From: JACDER01 sp963842575
GTDB lineage: Bacteria > Actinomycetota > Thermoleophilia > Gaiellales > Gaiellaceae
Length of the DNA stretch: 64,000 bases
Assembly (NCBI GenBank): GCA_963842575.1
Contig: CAWJGS010000004.1
Span: 434,001 to 498,000, forward strand
Direction: 5' to 3'
Each line of letters opens with the position of its first letter. Positions within the stretch are counted from its first letter, which is position 1. The position numbers were made by a program, and so were the translations under genes. The notes under the pieces were generated by a model. It did not search any database, was not told the origin of the DNA, and saw only the letters and a program-made list of their open reading frames with translations. Of this stretch, positions 17,979 to 25,713 are shown one piece after another.

Positions 17979-18743
17979 TCAGCCGGTGTGAACGCGGACG
18001 AAGTCGAGGACGGCTTCACGCGGGCTGGCTCCTGCGGCGCCACGGAGGATCATGGTGCCGTGTGCACCCCCCGGCACGATTAGGAGTCGCTTGTCGACCG
18101 CGAGCGTCCGCGAGTACAGCTTCCTCGCATCTTCGGCGAAACCGCTGTCGCTCTCGGCGACCATGAAGAGGACCGGAACGGTGAGCTTCGGGACGGTCAC
18201 ACTGCCGTCTAGCCTCGACGAGAAGGTCGAGTCCGCGGCCGAAAGGCTGACAACAGCAGAGGCGCGCGGCGTTACCTCCGTGGCCGCAGCAAGGGCAGCG
18301 TTCGCTCCAATCGAGGCGCCGGCGAACACGATCTTCTCGGCCCCGAGCTTGCGCAATCTCGTTGCCGCGGCCGCGAAATCCAAATCGAGCCGAGCGCGCC
18401 GAGAACCTCCAACTCCGGCGGATGACCCCCAGCCGCGGAAGTCGAAGGCGAGCACTCGGTAACCGTTCTGCTTGAGGATTCGAGCGAAGGGCATCCAGTT
18501 GCACAGCGTCCCGTCGGACTCGTGCCCGAGCGCAACACCGATCCGGCCCGAGCCGAGCGAGACGCCAAGCAACCGCGCGCGATCTGAAGCGCGGAACCGA
18601 ACAATGCGAGCCCGGTCGCGTTTGTTGACGCACCGCTCCGTCAGACGCAGCGGACGGAGCCGCTCGGTGCTGGCCGACAGGTAAGACGCCGAGGCCGCGA
18701 GGAAGACGAACGCCGCTGCGCCGGCGACGAGGCGGCGCGTCAT
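17979..18743 (-). CDS. secreted or anchored alpha/beta hydrolase
   Basis: The 254-residue protein has an N-terminal signal or anchor (RLVAGAAAFVFLAASASYLSA). The alpha/beta-hydrolase fold follows, with GHESDGTLCNWMPFA, the oxyanion region FDFRGWGSSAG, the nucleophile elbow FAGASIGANAA (Ser in GASIG), an acid in VAESDSGF, and the catalytic histidine in VPGGAHGTMIL. The ATG at 18743 overlaps the PadR gene's stop by four bases, so it is translated from the regulator's transcript. The substrate is unknown; dienelactone hydrolase-like peptidases and esterases are nearest. Confidence 0.8.
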   Translation of the reverse strand: MTRRLVAGAAAFVFLAASASYLSASTERLRPLRLTERCVNKRDRARIVRFRASDRARLLGVSLGSGRIGVALGHESDGTLCNWMPFARILKQNGYRVLAFDFRGWGSSAGVGGSRRARLDLDFAAAATRLRKLGAEKIVFAGASIGANAALAAATEVTPRASAVVSLSAADSTFSSRLDGSVTVPKLTVPVLFMVAESDSGFAEDARKLYSRTLAVDKRLLIVPGGAHGTMILRGAAGASPREAVLDFVRVHTG

Positions 18744-19303
18744 CGACGGCTCCGCTCGCGCAAAGCGTCCAACGCCATATCCGCCCAGCGAATCGTTGCA
18801 CGGTCGCGGTCGAGCCCGTAGGCCAGGGTCAGCCAACTGTAGAACTCTCGGTCGGGGTCGACCTCTTTCGCCAGCGCCTCCAGTTGGGAGAGTTCCTCCT
18901 GTACATCGGCCCGGCCCTCCTCGACGTGCCTGATCAGAGCCTGGTCGTCCATGTGCCGTCCGAAGAACACCTTCAGCAGGAACTGATTCCGATACTTGGT
19001 GGGCTCGAGCGGAGAGTCGTGCAGCCACCCAATGAGCGCTCGCTCGCCCTGCTCCGTGATCCGGAAGAGGCGTTTATCCGGCCGCCGCGACTGCTCGACG
19101 TGGCGCACGGAGGCATACCCGCCCTCGACCAGTCGCGCAAGTGTTCCGTAGACATGGCTCTTGGCGGGCGTCCACATGAGGCCGACGCTTCGGCGGATCC
19201 GCTTGTCGAGGTCGTACCCAGAAGTCTCGCCGACCGCCAGCAGTCCGAGCACCGCCGCATCGTTCGTGGACAGAAGCGGGCTTGTCGAGACATGCTCCAA
19301 CAT
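18740..19303 (-). CDS. PadR-family transcriptional regulator
   Basis: The 187-residue PadR protein has a winged-helix domain (LGLLAVGETSGYDLDKRI, then WTPAKSHVYGTLARLVEGGYA and KRLFRITEQGERAL). A C-terminal helical dimerisation domain follows (FLLKVFFGRHMDDQALIRHVEEG). It is the first gene of a two-gene unit with the alpha/beta hydrolase and probably represses it in the absence of an aromatic-type ligand, as family members do. Upstream, the AT-rich ACTATACCAT/TCTAAAACGG stretch at 19311-19330 stands out from the GC-rich surroundings and is the likely promoter/operator region. Confidence 0.9.
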   Translation of the reverse strand: MLEHVSTSPLLSTNDAAVLGLLAVGETSGYDLDKRIRRSVGLMWTPAKSHVYGTLARLVEGGYASVRHVEQSRRPDKRLFRITEQGERALIGWLHDSPLEPTKYRNQFLLKVFFGRHMDDQALIRHVEEGRADVQEELSQLEALAKEVDPDREFYSWLTLAYGLDRDRATIRWADMALDALRERSRR

Positions 19304-19530
19304 GTACTAATCTAAAACGGACTATACCATCGCAACCAGCATCCCGGTCGTGCGCACAGCCACGACCACTTGTTTGCCCCTGAGCGTCGACTGGCCGCTC
19401 GCCCGCGCGCCGCGGCGAGGCTGAGATTCCGAGCGACTTTCGCGGCAGACATGCCTGCCCGCATCTCGGCTCGGAAAGACATCAGCAGGAAGCCGGCTCA
19501 CCGGTGCTCGGCGAGCCGGCTCGATTTGCG

Positions 19531-19902
19531 TCAGGCGACCCGGAAGCTCCCGTTCATCTCGGCGGCGTGCGGGTCGCAGTAGTAGCGATAGACGCCCTTC
19601 TTGAGCTTGAGCGTCACGCTCTTCGTCCCTGTGAAGCCTACGCTCGTCAAGACGCGGTCGATTCCCGGCCCGACCAGGTGGAAGTCGTGGATCGATGCGC
19701 GGTCCCTGACCACGAGACGATACGGCACGCCCTTCTTGAGCTTGGTCACAGTCTTGCCCCCAAGCGTGAGGCTGATCGTGAAGCCGGGGCCGACCGTTCC
19801 CTGGAGCTTCTTCGGGGTCGGCGCAGTCAACGCGGTTGCGGCGAGCACTAGTGCGAGGCCTCCTGCGACGGCGCCGAGCAAGGTGCGGACAGTGAAAGAC
19901 AT
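19531..19902 (-). CDS. exported cupredoxin (blue-copper-like) protein
   Basis: The 123-residue protein has a signal peptide (SFTVRTLLGAVAGGLALVLAATALTA). A small beta sandwich follows with a plausible type-1 copper site: His in SIHDFHLVGPG, then Cys, His and Met in YYCDPHAAEMNG. The spacing C-x2-H-x3-M fits plastocyanin-like electron carriers. KKGVPYRLVVRDRA and VTLKLKKGVYRYYC are standard strands. AAGGAGG lies just before ATG 19902. A GGGAATA-N16-GTCT promoter is 40 bases upstream of the start, shared with four other genes here. Confidence 0.85.
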   Translation of the reverse strand: MSFTVRTLLGAVAGGLALVLAATALTAPTPKKLQGTVGPGFTISLTLGGKTVTKLKKGVPYRLVVRDRASIHDFHLVGPGIDRVLTSVGFTGTKSVTLKLKKGVYRYYCDPHAAEMNGSFRVA

Positions 19903-19941
19903 CGTGGTTCCTCCTTCGTCGGATTGCCCTCCGACAGCTGA

Positions 19942-19968
19942 AGACTCCAACGGGCGTCGGTTATTCCC
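19942..19968 (-). promoter_or_regulatory. ECF-type promoter upstream of the cupredoxin gene
   Basis: On the minus strand GGGAATA (19968-19962) is followed after exactly 16 bases by GTCTTC (from 19945). The same two boxes at the same spacing recur at four other sites in the window. The -10 box ends about 40 bases before the ATG. Confidence 0.72.
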
Positions 19969-20004
19969 GTCCGAGGCCGCAGCGCCCCGTTAGCCTCAGG
20001 ATGC

Positions 20005-20032
20005 CAGGAGGGCCTCGTCCGAGGCCCTCCTG
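20005..20032 (-). terminator. hairpin terminator after the RTX-like gene
   Basis: A perfect 13-bp stem CAGGAGGGCCTCG / CGAGGCCCTCCTG with a two-base loop lies 21 bases beyond the RTX-like stop codon. It separates that gene from the promoter of the next gene on the same strand. No U-run follows, as is usual in high-GC actinobacteria. Confidence 0.7.
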
Positions 20033-20053
20033 AGACGTTGATTTCGGGTCGCG

Positions 20054-22240
20054 TTACTGGATGATCGTGTTGCTGCCTGGACCGCCGTCCAGCGTGTCGT
20101 TCCCGGGGCCACCGATCAGCACGTCGTCGCCGTCGCCGCCGGAGATCGAGTCGTCCCCTGCGGAGCCGACGAGGACGTCGGCTCCCTGTCCGCCGTCGAT
20201 GAGCAGCTTGAGCGCACCCGCGGCGAGCATGGAGGCGCTGACGGCGTCGTCCCCGCCGAGGGTCTTGATCGCCAGCGTGTCGCCGGCCGGCTCGCTGTTG
20301 GTGATCCTCACTGACGCAGCCAGACCGGCCACGTCGACACCGCTTGCGTCGCCGCTCACGCCGACGACGTCGTTGTGCTCGGTGCCGTTGAGCACGACCT
20401 GATCGGGCTGCCCGTCGCCGGTGTTCGGGCTGCCAGCCAGGTCGAGGTCGACCTTGCCCACGTCGGTGCCGGTCAGATCGTTGACCGTGACGAGATCGGC
20501 GCCGCCGAGAGTCGCGACATCGATCCGTTCCACTCCCGCCGTGTCCATCGTGATGCTGCCAATGTTCCGGAAGAACCTGAGCCGGTTTCCGTTCGCGGAC
20601 AGGTCGATGTTCTCGGCGATATTGGCACCGTTGAAGACCATTGCATCGGCGCCGTTCTCGCCCTCCACCGTGTCGCTCCCGTCACCCGGATCCCACTTGA
20701 ACGTGTCGTCGCCGGCGCCGAGGAACGCCACATCGGCGCCCTGATTGCCGTCGACGAAGTCGTTGCCGTCACCGCCGAGGAGGCGGTCGGCACCGTTGCC
20801 GCCGAGGATCGTGTCATTGCCCGCGTCCCCGTTGATCGAGAGGGCGATCAGCCCGGCGAGGTTGCCGACCGCGGTGACCGCGTCGTTGCCCGCGAGCGTG
20901 TTGACGTCGAGGTGGTCGTTGGCAGCCTCGGAGTTGCTGATGTCCACGGCGGCGCGGAGCCCTCTCACCGAGACGTCGGTACCGCCCGAGATCGTGACCT
21001 TGTCGTCGCCGGCGGTGCCTTCGACCGACACGTGATCGGCGGCACCGTCCGCCGCGCCGAGATCGGCGTCGAGCTTCTCCACCCTCGAGCCGGTGAGGTC
21101 GTGCACGGTAATTGCGTCTGCGCCGCCGAATGCCTGAAGCTGCACGTGCTCCACGCGGCCGACGTCCATGACGACGGAGCCGATGTCGCGGCTGAGACGC
21201 AGCCTGCCGGCGTTGGACGAGAGGTCGAAGGCCTCGGCGATGTTCGCGCCGTTGAAGAGCAGCGTGTCGGTCCCGTCCTGGCCGTTGACGACGTCGCTGC
21301 CGTCTCCGGGATCCCACTGGAACGTGTCGTCGCCGGTACCTAGGAACGCCACATCGGCGCCCTGATTGCCGTCGACGAAGTCGTTGCCGTCGCCGCCGAG
21401 GAGGCGGTCGGCGCCGTTGCCACCGGCGATCGTGTCGTTGCCCGCACCGCCGTCGACGGTGATGGCGATGAGCGCCGCCAGGTTCCCGGACGCGGAGAAG
21501 CTGTCGTCACCGCCGTTGGCGTTGAGCACGAGGTTCTCCGAAGCGGCGATGTCAATCGAGAACGGCAGCGGATTGACGCGATCGAAGCGGACGCGCGTAC
21601 CGTTCGCGGTCGCCGTGAACTGCTCGGCTGCGTTGCCGCCGTTCACCTCGACCGTGTCTGTCCCGTTCCCGCCGTCATTCAGGTCGGTGTCGTCGCCGGG
21701 GTTCCAGATCATGCGATCGTTTCCGTCTCGGCCGAAGACCTGATCGATGCCGTCGCCGCCCGTCAGGACGTCGTCGCCGTCGGCGCCGAGGAGCAGGTCA
21801 TCCCCGCCCTTGCCGAGCAGCACGTCGTTTCCGGCTTGGCCCCCGAGCACGTCGTTGCCGGAGCCGCCGACCACGGTGTCGTTGCCGTCGCCACCGGCCA
21901 GCGACGCCGGCGGCAGCGCGCCGTTGGCCTCGTCGAGGCTGAGCGAGTCGTCACCGCCCTGGCCTGACACCTGGATCAGCGTTGTGTTGGCCACCGTCGG
22001 CGTGCCTCCCGAGACGTGGATCGCGCCGCCGTTCACCAGGATCGTTCCCGCTGCGTCGCGGCTGATCACGATCGAGTCGGGTGCAGCATCGCCGACGACC
22101 GTCAGGATGCCCTTGTTGAATGACGCGGTCGCTGCCGCGTTCGCCGCTTGGCTCGCCGCGAAGAACACGCCGACGCCGAGCGTCATGCCGGCCAACAGGC
22201 GCGTCGCGCGCCACCGGCTGCTTGTACCTCTTGCCTTCAT
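20054..22240 (-). CDS. exported RTX-like calcium-binding repeat protein
   Basis: The 728-residue protein has a signal peptide (LLAGMTLGVGVFFAASQAANA) and then a beta-roll architecture. Near the start are GGDGNDTVVGGSGNDVLGG-type nonapeptides (GGxGxDxUx), which bind calcium. Two near-identical modules of about 190 residues follow, each opening GNDTI-GGNGADRLLGGDGND, continuing FVDGNQGADVAFLG and containing the DPGDGSD motif. A final block of nonapeptides ends DGGPGSNTIIQ. No protease or lipase domain and no adjacent type I secretion genes are seen, so it is probably exported by its signal peptide and acts as a surface or matrix protein. ATG 22240 has AAGGAGG upstream. Promoter: GGGAATG-N16-GTCT. 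Confidence 0.88.
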   Translation of the reverse strand: MKARGTSSRWRATRLLAGMTLGVGVFFAASQAANAAATASFNKGILTVVGDAAPDSIVISRDAAGTILVNGGAIHVSGGTPTVANTTLIQVSGQGGDDSLSLDEANGALPPASLAGGDGNDTVVGGSGNDVLGGQAGNDVLLGKGGDDLLLGADGDDVLTGGDGIDQVFGRDGNDRMIWNPGDDTDLNDGGNGTDTVEVNGGNAAEQFTATANGTRVRFDRVNPLPFSIDIAASENLVLNANGGDDSFSASGNLAALIAITVDGGAGNDTIAGGNGADRLLGGDGNDFVDGNQGADVAFLGTGDDTFQWDPGDGSDVVNGQDGTDTLLFNGANIAEAFDLSSNAGRLRLSRDIGSVVMDVGRVEHVQLQAFGGADAITVHDLTGSRVEKLDADLGAADGAADHVSVEGTAGDDKVTISGGTDVSVRGLRAAVDISNSEAANDHLDVNTLAGNDAVTAVGNLAGLIALSINGDAGNDTILGGNGADRLLGGDGNDFVDGNQGADVAFLGAGDDTFKWDPGDGSDTVEGENGADAMVFNGANIAENIDLSANGNRLRFFRNIGSITMDTAGVERIDVATLGGADLVTVNDLTGTDVGKVDLDLAGSPNTGDGQPDQVVLNGTEHNDVVGVSGDASGVDVAGLAASVRITNSEPAGDTLAIKTLGGDDAVSASMLAAGALKLLIDGGQGADVLVGSAGDDSISGGDGDDVLIGGPGNDTLDGGPGSNTIIQ

Positions 22241-22297
22241 CGTTCCTCCTTCGAGAAGCCGACCACGAGGCCGGCGGATGTCCCTTGCTTCAGCTAG

Positions 22298-22324
22298 AGA
22301 CTCCGGCGATCCGCATCCATTCCC
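22298..22324 (-). promoter_or_regulatory. ECF-type promoter upstream of the RTX-like gene
   Basis: Minus strand GGGAATG (22324-22318), 16 bases, then GTCTCT (from 22301). It differs from the other copies by one base in the -35 box. The -10 box ends 57 bases from the ATG. Confidence 0.65.
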
Positions 22325-22347
22325 GCGCAAATGTCCTCGAGCGGCTC

Positions 22348-22374
22348 GGGAATAACGTCGTTCGAAAGGGGTCC
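22348..22374 (+). promoter_or_regulatory. ECF-type promoter upstream of the anti-sigma gene
   Basis: GGGAATA (22348-22354), 16 bases, then GTCC (22371-22374). It is divergent from the RTX-like promoter, whose -35 box lies only 23 bases away. The -10 box has C in place of the final T, so it may be weaker. Confidence 0.6.
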
Positions 22375-22435
22375 TCCAGGGCGTGAGTGCTTTTTGCGTC
22401 TATCCCGTAAATCGAGAGCTACTGTTTTGCCCGGC

Positions 22436-23125
22436 GTGGTGAGACGTCCCGAACCGGTCGACGACGGTCGAGAGATCGCCGAGCTGGCAGCCCTCGCCGA
22501 CGGCACCCTTGCCCCCGAGCGCCGCGCTGCGCTCGAAGCGCGGGTGGCGGCGTCGCCGGAGCTCGCCGACCGCCTCGACGAGCAACAGCGGGCCGTCGCG
22601 CTCGCACAGGGCGCCGCGGCCGAGGTCGAGGCCCCTTCGGGCTTGCGGACACGCGTCGAGGCGCAACGGCACGGGCGCCGGGCGGCACCGGCGCGTCGCT
22701 TCGTCCTGGCCGGAGCCACAGCAGCGGCTGCCCTGGCCGCCGGCATCTCGCTTGCGGTGATCGACTCGGGCAGCCAGGACGGCGCACGCTTCGCCGCAGC
22801 CCTCGCCCCAACCGAGCTCGTCCCCGATGTGCATGGCCAGGCGACGCTGACCAAGACACCGTCCGGATGGCGGATCGAGCTGCGAGCCACGGGGCTTCCA
22901 CGCCTCGCCGACGGACGCTTCTACGAGGCATGGTTGAGGAACCGCGCCGGCGCGCTCGTCCCGGTCGGGACGTTCAACGACGGCCGCAACGTCACTCTGT
23001 GGGCGGGTGTTTCGCCCCAGGAGTTCAGGACGCTGACCGTCACCCGCGAGCGCGCCGACGGGAGACAGGCCTCGTCGGGCGAGAAGGTGCTCGTCGGCAC
23101 GGTTACCGAGCGCGCGCAAGGCTGA
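22436..23125 (+). CDS. anti-sigma factor (RskA-like)
   Basis: The protein (about 229 residues from the tandem GTG codons at 22436/22439) has three parts. A short cytosolic helical sigma-binding part reads EIAELAALADGTLAPERRAA. One membrane helix follows (FVLAGATAAAALAAGISLAVI). The extracytoplasmic domain is RskA-like (GQATLTKTPSGWRIELRATG, then FYEAWLRNRAGALVPVGTF). No zinc-binding His/Cys motif is present. The nearest sigma gene lies 0.5 kb on and is convergent. The anti-sigma gene itself carries the shared GGGAATA/GTC promoter, so the regulon would be feedback-controlled if this protein restrains the sigma that reads it (inference). Confidence 0.82.
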   Translation: MVRRPEPVDDGREIAELAALADGTLAPERRAALEARVAASPELADRLDEQQRAVALAQGAAAEVEAPSGLRTRVEAQRHGRRAAPARRFVLAGATAAAALAAGISLAVIDSGSQDGARFAAALAPTELVPDVHGQATLTKTPSGWRIELRATGLPRLADGRFYEAWLRNRAGALVPVGTFNDGRNVTLWAGVSPQEFRTLTVTRERADGRQASSGEKVLVGTVTERAQG

Positions 23126-23139
23126 GGCGGCCGGGAAAA

Positions 23140-23571
23140 TCAGGTCGGACGAGCGCCGGGAGCATGGCGGCTCTGGGAGAACCTTGGTAGCCCATCATCG
23201 GGCAGCGGCTCCCACGAGGCAGCGGAGGCAACGAACTGGCGCACGCTCGGACGGATGCCGGGGCCGGCGTCGAACGTCCCCATCCGGATGCCGACCGATT
23301 CCGCGTGGCTGGTATTCCGACCGAAGATCGCCGACCCGCACGTGCCGCAGAACCACTTCTCGCCACCGTCTGGCGGCTTCCACATCCGCAGGTCCCGCTC
23401 GCCGGCGACGATCCGGAAGCTTCCCGGCGCCGGGTGTGCCTGCGGCGAGGCTGCGGCGCCGGTCCGCCGCTGGCAGCGTCTGCAGTGGCAGTAGCTGGCG
23501 CGGACGAGCGGCTCCGTGACTTCGTACTGCACGGCACCGCAGTTACAGCCACCTGTGAGAGGGAGCTTCAT
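23140..23571 (-). CDS. GFA / CENP-V domain zinc protein
   Basis: The 143-residue protein carries the zinc ligands of the glutathione-dependent formaldehyde-activating (GFA) fold: GGCNCGAVQY, YCHCRRCQRRTGA and FCGTCGSAIFG. A PGSFRIVAGERDL strand lies between them. Start ATG 23571 gives MKLPLTGGCNCG, the normal N terminus. It follows the ECF sigma gene by 35 bases on the same strand and converges with the anti-sigma gene (14 bases apart). Actinobacteria generally lack glutathione, so the actual ligand is unknown. A truncated relative lies at 42625-42740. Confidence 0.87.
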   Translation of the reverse strand: MKLPLTGGCNCGAVQYEVTEPLVRASYCHCRRCQRRTGAAASPQAHPAPGSFRIVAGERDLRMWKPPDGGEKWFCGTCGSAIFGRNTSHAESVGIRMGTFDAGPGIRPSVRQFVASAASWEPLPDDGLPRFSQSRHAPGARPT

Positions 23572-23606
23572 CCCCTGGATATCCGGTAGCACGCCCACTC
23601 CTGCTC

Positions 23607-24152
23607 TCAGGCGGAGCCGCCGTCGACTCGCTGCACGACCTGCCGGCGGGCGCGATAGAGCCGGCTCATGACCGTCCCTTCCCGGATGCGAAGCGCTCGC
23701 GCGGCCTCTTTGTAGGAGAGGCCGGTGATGTCGACGGCGACGAGGACGTCGCGGAAGTCGTCCGGGAGGTCGGCGACCGCCGCGTAGAGCTGGGCGGCCT
23801 CGAGCGCTGCGTGCGGCTCCCGCGCCCGCGGATCGGCCACCACGCCGAGGTCGTCGGGTAGTGGGCCGGGCCGCAGCCGGCGGCTTTCCGTCCGCCGCTT
23901 CGTCAGGAAAGTATTTCGAAGCGCGCGTAGGAGGTAACCGAGGTCGTCCTCGTGGCGGAGCATGCGCGGGCGCGCTAGCACTCGCGTGTATGTCTCCTGG
24001 ACGAGGTCTTCCGCGTCCTCGCGCGAGCCGCACAGCGCCCACGCGGCCCGGTACAGCCGGTCGAGGTGGTCACCGAGCCGGGCGGGATCGAGCGGCCGCT
24101 CCAGTGGGCGATCGCTTGCTGCGGCAGGCGCGTATACGCGCGCATCGGACAT
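23607..24152 (-). CDS. ECF-family RNA polymerase sigma factor
   Basis: The 181-residue sigma-70 family factor has only regions 2 and 4. Region 2 spans LDRLYRAAWALCGSREDAED to LVQETYTRVLARPRM. Region 4 contains ALADLPDDFR-like AAVADLPDDFRDVLVAVDI, then LSYKEAARALRIREGTVMSRLYRARR, with the HTH that reads the -35 box. The start is ATG 24152, 10 bases from the stop of the FAD oxidase upstream, so they may share a transcript. It is a candidate to read the GGGAATA-N16-GTCT promoters found nearby, given the anti-sigma gene 0.5 kb away. That link is inference. Confidence 0.92.
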   Translation of the reverse strand: MSDARVYAPAAASDRPLERPLDPARLGDHLDRLYRAAWALCGSREDAEDLVQETYTRVLARPRMLRHEDDLGYLLRALRNTFLTKRRTESRRLRPGPLPDDLGVVADPRAREPHAALEAAQLYAAVADLPDDFRDVLVAVDITGLSYKEAARALRIREGTVMSRLYRARRQVVQRVDGGSA

Positions 24153-24162
24153 CTCGGCCTAC

Positions 24163-25536
24163 CTACCTCTCGCCCACTCCGATGTTGTGGTTGAGGTGGA
24201 AGACGTTGGCCGCGTCGTAACGGCGCTTGACCTCTCTGAGGCGGTCGTAGTTCGGACCGTAGGCTGCGCGGATCGCATCCTCGGCCTGGTCGTCGCCGAG
24301 GTAGTTGAGCCAGCGGCCATTGCGGAGGTGCGGTCGCAGCGCCGCGAACGTGTCGCGCGTCCACGCGATGTTCTTCTCGGTATCGGCCCGGTCGGTCCAC
24401 ACCGACGGGATGAGGAGATTCCATCCCTCCTCGCGGTGCGGCACCGCGGTGTCGCTTGCTCCGATCCGAGTCACTGCGCCGTGGAAGCGCTCGAGCAGGA
24501 TCGCCGACATCGGTGAGGGGACGGTCGCAAACCGCTCGACGGCCACGTCGATCAGGTCGTCACCGAGGCCGCCCGTGAAGCTCGAGAGCCAGTAGTTGAG
24601 CGATCCGGCCGGGTAGCCCGCGTCGAGGATCGTATTCATCACCGGATAGGGCATCGGCCCGACCTGGACAACCAGCGGCGATCCCCAGTCGATGAACGGC
24701 TCGAGGTCGCGCTCTGCCTCGTCGGACTCGCCGGCGTGGAAGACGACGAGAGCCGCGAGCTTCGCGCCCGAGCCGTCGGGTGCGTGTACGAGCCCGGCGA
24801 AGACCGTGAGGTCGTCCGAGGCGTCGGCGACGGCGTCGCGGTAGAAGCGCAGCAGATCCGGCGCGTCGTCGATCGAGTGGGCGATGAGCCCTCCGACGAT
24901 CGACCGCAACGGATGCAAGCGATACGTGAGCGACGTCGCGACGCCGAAGTTGCCCCCACCGCCGCGCAGCGCCCAGAACAAGTCGGGGTGCGAGCCGGCG
25001 TCGACGTGGAGGATCTCGCCGTCGGCCGTCACGAGCTCGACCGCGAGCAGGTTGTCCGCGGCGAGGCCGTACTTGGCCATGAGCCAGCCCAGGCCGCCGC
25101 CGAGCGTGTACCCCGCGATCCCTGTCGTCGAGACAAGTCCACCGGTGACGGCCAGCCCGTGCCTGGCGGCTGCGTCGTTGAGCTCGGCCCAGATCACGCC
25201 GCCCTGAGCAGTGGCGGTCGCTCGTTCGGGATCGATGGCGATCCCCTTCATCTCGGCGAGGTCGATCATTACCCCACCCTCGGTCACGGCTCGACCGGCG
25301 ACGTTGTGGCCGCCGCCTCGGACCGAGACCTCGAGCCCGGAGTCGCGCGCGAAAGCGAGCGCCGCAACGACGTCGTTCGCCGTCCGGCATCGGACGATCA
25401 GTGCCGGCTTGCGATCGATGAGGCCGTTGTGCACAGCCCGCGCCTCGTCATAGCCTGCGTCGCCCGGTGCGAGCAGCGCGCCCGAGACCTGCTCGGCGAG
25501 ATCGGCGATGAGGGACGGGTTCGAGAGAGTGGTCAT
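24163..25536 (-). CDS. FAD-linked oxidase of the berberine-bridge-enzyme type
   Basis: The 457-residue flavoprotein has a PCMH FAD-binding domain. It includes the covalent-flavin histidine motif VRGGGHNVAGRAV, the pyrophosphate region GGLVSTTGIAGYTLGGGLGW and WALRGGGGNFGV. The C-terminal BBE segment reads RRYDAANVFHLNHNI. The second covalent site (Cys of the GxxCG type) is absent: TTGIAG stands there, so flavin attachment is probably single, via histidine. No signal peptide is seen. It likely oxidises a sugar, alkaloid-like or other alcohol. CTTTCGGAA and AAAGGAGACGC lie just upstream of the ATG. It is probably co-transcribed with the downstream ECF sigma gene. Confidence 0.9.
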   Translation of the reverse strand: MTTLSNPSLIADLAEQVSGALLAPGDAGYDEARAVHNGLIDRKPALIVRCRTANDVVAALAFARDSGLEVSVRGGGHNVAGRAVTEGGVMIDLAEMKGIAIDPERATATAQGGVIWAELNDAAARHGLAVTGGLVSTTGIAGYTLGGGLGWLMAKYGLAADNLLAVELVTADGEILHVDAGSHPDLFWALRGGGGNFGVATSLTYRLHPLRSIVGGLIAHSIDDAPDLLRFYRDAVADASDDLTVFAGLVHAPDGSGAKLAALVVFHAGESDEAERDLEPFIDWGSPLVVQVGPMPYPVMNTILDAGYPAGSLNYWLSSFTGGLGDDLIDVAVERFATVPSPMSAILLERFHGAVTRIGASDTAVPHREEGWNLLIPSVWTDRADTEKNIAWTRDTFAALRPHLRNGRWLNYLGDDQAEDAIRAAYGPNYDRLREVKRRYDAANVFHLNHNIGVGER

Positions 25537-25713
25537 GAAGTGCGTCTCCTTTCGGAACTCATACGTCGAGTGACGCGAGTGAGATTAGGAGGCGACCTAG
25601 CGGGCCCGCATCGCGGACGCCCCTAGACCTCGACCCCAATCTTGGGGCCGACCACCCCTACATCTTCCGTGCCCTTTGCGACCAAAAATGCGTCGGAGAC
25701 CTAGGATTCCGAC

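Noticed and set aside
19304..19327. Inverted repeat before the PadR gene as an operator
   Set aside because: Only the three outer bases on each side pair; the AT-richness is real but the dyad is not supported.
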